Source: Dipetalonema caudispina
Lineage: Eukaryota; Nematoda; Chromadorea; Rhabditida; Onchocercidae
DNA: 64,000 nucleotides
NCBI GenBank assembly: GCA_013365325.1
Contig: JABVXV010000072.1
Span: 169,191-233,190, forward strand
Reading direction: 5' to 3'
Shown: positions 59,501-64,000 of the stretch, piece after piece
How positions within the stretch are numbered: position 1 is the stretch's first letter
Layout of the letters: each line of letters begins with the position of its first letter
Translations under genes and position numbers: made by a program
The notes under the pieces: model-generated
What the model saw: the letters and a program-made list of their open reading frames with translations, nothing else
The model's database searches: none
Told to the model about the DNA's origin: nothing

Positions 59501-62040
59501 CTTTCATAAAAGGAAAGTTCCGGAGATCTAAAGTAGCAACAGTTCTGGAAATCTCAACTGTCATTTGCTGACCTTTTTATGATCATGCTTATCTGTAGTT
59601 TTCTTAACTATTTAAGAACTTTTGAAGTTCAATATCTAAAGATAACGAAAACGCTTTTATAACTGTGGAAACTTTCAGAAGTGAAATAGGCTTATTTAAC
59701 TGAACTGCTAAAAAAGAATTCGTTCGGTCGAGCAAGTATTCGTCATGTTCGATCAATATCTGAATGCTTGGCAAATTGTTTAAAATTCTTATCGAATATG
59801 AATAATCTACTACTTTTCAGGACTAATCCCTTATTCAGGACTGAGAATTACTGAATGATTCAGAAATATTTTATGCTGGAAATCCCAACTTTCTTTGGAG
59901 TAAGTTATACAGCACCGCCCTTAATTTTAGTTTAACTTATTTATTGATTATGTTGAATAAACAGTAGATTATTTCGTAACAATAAAACAGCCCTTACCTT
60001 ATGCTCATAATTTTTTCGATGTGTTGAGTGAATATGTTCGCGTAACTGAAAATCAGTCGATCTTTCCGCGTAACATTCAGTGCATTGAAAAGGACTCCAG
60101 TGCAAATGCTCGACTTTTATATGGACCTGGAAATTTTTGAAACGTTCAACGATACCTTTCTTCCTTCTATTTGAAAATTAAGAATTTCCGCTGTTTTTCT
60201 TTCTATTCGAACATAATTTTTAACACTGTCCACCCTCATTTAATGTTCAATTTGCTCCATTTCTTTTAATTTTCCGACACTTCTACAACAATTTATTGGC
60301 CCGGCAAATCACCTCCATTTCTTCACTGCTCATTTTGCAGATGCCACATTCGGGACAACGCAAATAAACTGGTGGTAGTGGCGGTAAATTGAGCAAATTT
60401 GGTAAATACATTGTTGATGCTCCCGGTCCTGGTCCATAACCATATGTATTTCCACCTAAAATTGCTATAAAGAAGTTTCAAATATAACATGAGAAAATAA
60501 AGAATATAGAGGATGTACAGATTTTATTGTAAATGATTGGTGGCAGTTTTTCAGATTTTCTTCTTTTTTACGACAATTTAAACATCATTCCACTGATCCA
60601 TTTCCTAGTAAGGTCTTTCATATTTAAAGAAACTAAATCTCTATTCCGACCTACTTCTTTCTTTTGAATCTTTCCCTCTTTCTCTCTCTCTCTTCCATAT
60701 ACACCCTTGAGGTTCGTTGCAAATAAAATTTATATATTTGCTAACAAAAAAGAGCCTTACTTATCGGAGATGGAAAACTGTCCGCTCCCGAAACATTCGG
60801 CCATAAATCCATTACATCACTATTAACTTGCTAGAATTTTTGCCAAAATTCAATATCAACAAACAAATCAAAAAAAGTGTAGCTAATAAGAACAAAATGT
60901 CTTGACCTGATGATTTATGATTTTTCGTCTTTCTGCATTACTTCAGTAGATGGATAGAAAAAATGGATAGAAAATCTGATGCTATGATATACAAACTTTT
61001 TTCTTTTAAATTTGCAGGTTCGCAAATGTTAACTAAAACATATAACTTCATCATATAGTCTAACAATCAACTTACTGGTGTTTGAAATGAATGAGATGGA
61101 AAATTCCGTCCTATATATTGCTGCATTTCTTCCCGTGATCGTTGTTCCGCTCGTCCTGATCCGTTTGATGCACCTCCAGCTAAAATAAATAAAAACATAT
61201 TACAAAAATCGATAGGAGAAGCTTTTCTTCTTTCCCGGATAAACATATGGCAAAGGCTATACGTAGACATCAAATATCACAATTTTCCACTGAAAAAAAG
61301 ACAATGCTCTCTCTTTTATTATAACTTCCAAGTTGGCCCAAGTAATAAGTGAACAGATAAAAGGACAATTTCTTACAATGCTCTTTACCATAACCTATTT
61401 TACACAAATTCTGAAGTTTTTGACGAATTTCTGGAAAAATCCTTTCTATCGTAGTAGTATTCGGAAATGTTTATAATGAGCAAATATCATATTGGTAGAA
61501 TATTTTGATTATTGATAAACCCGAAAACCAAAGACCATTGTTGATATAAGAAAAACACTACTGCTTAATTGCAAAGCAGGCAAATACTATAACGAAAACG
61601 TTATCATTATGAGTGGAAAACTAGGAGATTAAGCAACATTTGAATATTAAGAATCACAAAGATAATAATCATTTCGGAAAATGAACAGGTAGATTTGAAA
61701 TAGTTATCCTATCTCGTCTACCTTATCAAGGCCATCATCAAATCATAATACATGGAAAAGAACGAAGGATCAGTTTTTGATGACCTTGACCATAACAATA
61801 GGCTATCAATGATCTTATACATTATTGCTTTGTGCAATTCATTATAACCAATAATCTAAGTTTAATATACCGGTTAAAGACTTTCGGCTTCAATTAAATT
61901 TATTAATTGAAAATACACAGCAATAATTAATTACCTTGAGTGGAAAGCATTAACCGATGCATGATACTATCCCGAACATTTGATGGCAAAGATGAAGTAC
62001 CACCACGTTGCGCTGGCGCCGGTGCTCCACTACGAATCAT
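52326..62040 (-). CDS. multi-C2H2 zinc-finger protein, 22 exons, four finger pairs
   Basis: Splicing 22 exons gives 3,516 nt including TGA, or 1,171 residues. The layout is an Ala/Pro/Gly-rich N-terminus, finger pair A (127-177), an acidic linker, pair B (485-538), an Ala/Gln-rich segment, pair C (679-731), a basic Ser-rich segment, pair D (907-954) and an Asp/Glu-rich C-terminus. This indicates a nuclear DNA- or RNA-binding regulator (inference from family). All junction phases agree, though the exon 7/8 junction relies on an AAG acceptor. The ATG at 62040 is the first in frame and lies 10 nt after a TTAG that could accept a spliced leader. I do not recognise a named orthologue. A two-gene model splitting near 58.4 kb, where exon 8 has its own in-frame ATGs, cannot be excluded. 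Confidence 0.85.
53231..53294. repeat. perfect 32-bp tandem duplication
   Basis: The 32-mer beginning AATCTCAAGACATAAAACGG occurs twice head to tail without a difference. It lies in the intron between exons 20 and 21 of the zinc-finger gene. Confidence 0.95.
53744..55048 (-). CDS. zinc-finger gene exons 16-19: basic region and finger pair D
   Basis: Exons: 55048-54932, 54708-54415, 54322-54233, 53919-53744. Exon 17 is Ser-rich and then strongly basic (RMRKARNRRFGMRKPPSKLK), a likely nuclear localisation or nucleic-acid-binding patch. Finger D1 has C907-x2-C910 and H921/H925; finger D2 has C933-x2-C936-x12-H949-x4-H954. Both are interrupted by introns. A helix with RVEIKEIIRECYPAYF follows. 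For exon 18 the donor at 54232 is chosen over the one at 54228 because only it continues the frame. Confidence 0.85.
55506..56436 (-). CDS. zinc-finger gene exons 13-15: Ala/Gln-rich stretch and finger pair C
   Basis: Exons: 56436-56188, 55848-55690, 55592-55506. Exon 13 opens with an alanine-rich helix and a short Gln run. Finger C1 has C679-x2-C682 and H694/H698; finger C2 has C710-x2-C713 and H726/H731. The intron between exons 13 and 14 splits C1 inside its loop, as in pair A. The tail EVKAMTEQCFG matches in style the helix after pair A. Confidence 0.85.
56560..57232 (-). CDS. zinc-finger gene exons 10-12: finger pair B
   Basis: Exons: 57232-57130, 56966-56820, 56703-56560. Finger B1 is degenerate: its cysteines are C485-x-C487, one residue closer than normal, followed by H499/H503. 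Finger B2 has C515-x4-C520 and H533/H538. The linker HMAKDR resembles HMSKDL in pair C. Exon 12 is a basic, helix-prone stretch (RNSRRKKRAAER) that may serve as a nuclear localisation signal. Confidence 0.83.
57392..58810 (-). CDS. zinc-finger gene exons 7-9: linker without fingers
   Basis: Exons: 58810-58623, 58402-58167, 57611-57392. Exon 7 is Ser/Thr/Arg-rich. Exon 8 is acidic and Gly-rich, with ENADEQEGGVEGSGTDDGG. Exon 9 contains a basic cluster WKRRNRGG that could be a nuclear localisation signal. The exon 8 acceptor is ambiguous. The CAG at 58407 would run into a stop, whereas the AAG four bases further on keeps frame. Exon 8 might also start an alternative transcript, because ATG codons lie near its 5' end. 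Confidence 0.72.
59081..62040 (-). CDS. zinc-finger gene exons 1-6: N-terminus and finger pair A
   Basis: Exons (- strand): 62040-61935, 61179-61076, 60830-60761, 60455-60313, 60126-59998, 59308-59081. Finger A1 has C127-x2-C130 and H143/H148; finger A2 has C156-x2-C159 and H172/H177. The intron between exons 4 and 5 splits finger A1 just before its first His. After the pair comes a helix-like segment containing AKRLLQLMMDRCL, then a Ser/Thr/Pro-rich stretch. The first three exons are low-complexity, rich in Gly, Ser and Pro, and carry no domain. Confidence 0.85.
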
Positions 62041-64000
62041 CCTTTTGTCCTAATTTTCTCACCACCAATCGGGTCCCAAATAGCCAACTGATTCACCAAA
62101 CTATCAATTCGAAGCAAAAAAAAAGAAAATTATAAATGAACTTTTCCAACCTGTAATTATAAATTACATTGAAATGTTGCCCTAAATTACACTTGCTAAT
62201 TAACAAATGCCAAAAGAAAATAAAAGAAATTTCCCTTGACATTCGCGATTTAACAAAACTTGCTTATTTTACCACTAATTAATCATAATAACAATATTGT
62301 TGTTGTCATTATTAATTATCAACAAAATATTGCCAGCATGATATATGTGAAATTGATGATGTAGATAACTTATTAGATAACACATTATTTACTTTATCAA
62401 TAAACTAATACAATAGATGATGATAAATTAGGAAAACAAATGGAATGTTGAGGTATCCGAAGAAAAGAATTCAGTCATAATGCATTAAACCACTAATGAT
62501 AATATTAGTTGACAAACTGCCTGATTAAATGCTACACTCGATTTTGGATCTAAGAAATCTAACAACGATGTGCTAAAATTACGGCTTTTCCCCTCGTTTT
62601 ACATTTTTTTCTTTTCTTTCTACTTTTTACTATCTTTTATCCTTCCTTTCGCCACTTCCTGCTTAGCTCCATTGCTTCTATTTTTTTGAAAAATACCTCA
62701 CTAAGTCCCAATCATATCATGGCAGATTTCAGCACCGACAATTTAAGTGGACTGCGCAGCTGATGCATCTGGTCGCAACGATAAACCCACCAACAGCAAC
62801 GTTTTTCGACCGACTGAGAGTGAAGGCTATGATGAAATAAAAGCAGTATCGGTAGTAATTTTGACTACTGACAATAATTCCTCACATTTAGATAGTATGT
62901 TCCAAGAACTGGGATGGAGTGTTAAACTAAGAGTTGAAAGAAGTTATATCTTCGATTTCTGGGAAACATTCGGGTTATGATTCATCAGATGGAAAGAGTG
63001 TAGGTTACCTATTTCAACATTACTTTTAGCAAGATAGATATGGGATCTGTTAGCAAGCCACTTACTAGTCCAAATGAAGCTGAAGAATTCCCGAAAGGAT
63101 TCGGTCATGGCAAAGGGTCAGTAAAATCGAGTGGCATTCTTGGCCATTCGATGTCAAACATATTGAAGAGTTCAATAACTTTTGTTGAGCGGTCAGGAAA
63201 GAGTGTTGAATAGTTTCAGCAGGAACAACCGGATACAATAATTTATATGATGGATATAGACAAGAAGAGGTAAGACAAATAGCAGTGCAGAGCAGTTTCG
63301 TAGTCAAAGTTTCAGTTTCCTTTAACGCCATTTGAAAAGAATGAAATAACGAAAGAGACATAAGCTGACAGAGATGTTTCATTGTAAGAAGACGTTTTAT
63401 GACGCGAAACTGGAAGGATTTAAAGAAGAAAGGATTGAGGAAAGGTGTAAAAATAGAACAATGATTGGAAGAGGTGAGCTGGGCAATAGCTCCAATCGGA
63501 TTACGGCCAAGGGAGTAAAGATTCGGAGAAAATGAAGTCAGAAATTCGAAAAGAAGAAAATCAAACATCAAAATTTGATGAAAAGAAAGGAAAGAGAAGT
63601 GATGGTAAGAAAGGTTCGTTGGAATGAAATTGGACAGACGACAATTGCGATAGCCAAGAATTCCAGTCGAAGAACGTCACAATTGCTCACATCAACACAA
63701 AATGAATTACGAGAAGGATGGTGGAAGTAACCAAATTCTGATAGAAGTTGTCGTTAGATTGGCAATGATACTTCAGAGGAAGATGTAACTGACAAATGAT
63801 AGCTGATGCCAGCGATTGGGTAAATGAAATATGAAATACATTATGCCTTCTGATAATCAGAAGGGAACGAACAAAATGATATGGTCAGTGAGAAAGGCCA
63901 AAAAAGGAAGGAAAGATTTACAATTGAAAGGGACCGATGGTTTGAAGGATGGCGCATTGATGAGCATTAAAGTGAGGAAAGTGCTGGAAGCAGAATGTCA
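62041..64000. other. region upstream of the zinc-finger gene, unassigned
   Basis: The first 650 bases are AT-rich and would include the 5' flank of the zinc-finger gene. From about 62,700 the composition changes to less AT-rich, homopolymer-poor DNA. On the - strand 63065-63571 is open for 168 codons and on the + strand 62744-62980 is open for about 77, but neither shows a known domain. A decayed transposable element or an exon of a gene lying beyond the window are possible. Confidence 0.4.

Noticed and set aside
62744..63571. BEL/Pao-type retrotransposon fragment
   Set aside because: I compared both strands with reverse transcriptase, RNase H and integrase motifs and found none I could support.

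Overview
The window is nuclear DNA of a nematode, most likely a filarial or other spirurid (clade III) worm. The reasons are strong AT-richness with many homopolymer runs, many small exons with GTAAG-type donors and TTTCAG-type acceptors, and a multi-exon gene whose product follows C. elegans MRCK-1 closely from end to end. The species call is inference; the eukaryotic, multi-intron structure is read directly from the sequence.

Layout. 1-14.5 kb: gene-poor AT-rich DNA built largely of microsatellites and decayed tandem duplications. 14.5-16.5 kb: three possible non-coding exons on the + strand. 20,399-41,153 (+): a complete 40-exon gene for the Cdc42-binding kinase MRCK (mrck-1). I read its exons in frame to a 1,807-residue product: kinase, coiled coil, C1, PH, CNH, CRIB, Ser-rich tail. 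Intron 29 (32,598-35,430) hosts an opposite-strand gene for a six-pass membrane protein (33,237-35,345). Intron 34 holds a nearly perfect 65-nt hairpin. 41.2-49 kb: intergenic, with more simple repeats. 48,995-51,516 (-): a weakly supported set of small exons. 52,326-62,040 (-): a complete 22-exon gene for a 1,171-residue nuclear-type protein with four pairs of C2H2 zinc fingers and an acidic C-terminus. 62-64 kb: no assignable gene; one 168-codon open stretch.

The two large genes converge, with their stop codons about 11 kb apart. MRCK is a cytoplasmic effector of Cdc42 that phosphorylates regulators of myosin. The zinc-finger protein is probably a DNA-binding regulator. Nothing in the sequence ties their functions together. 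The points most worth checking are the nested membrane-protein gene, the intronic hairpin, the non-canonical GC-AG introns in mrck-1, and the repeated finger-pair architecture.
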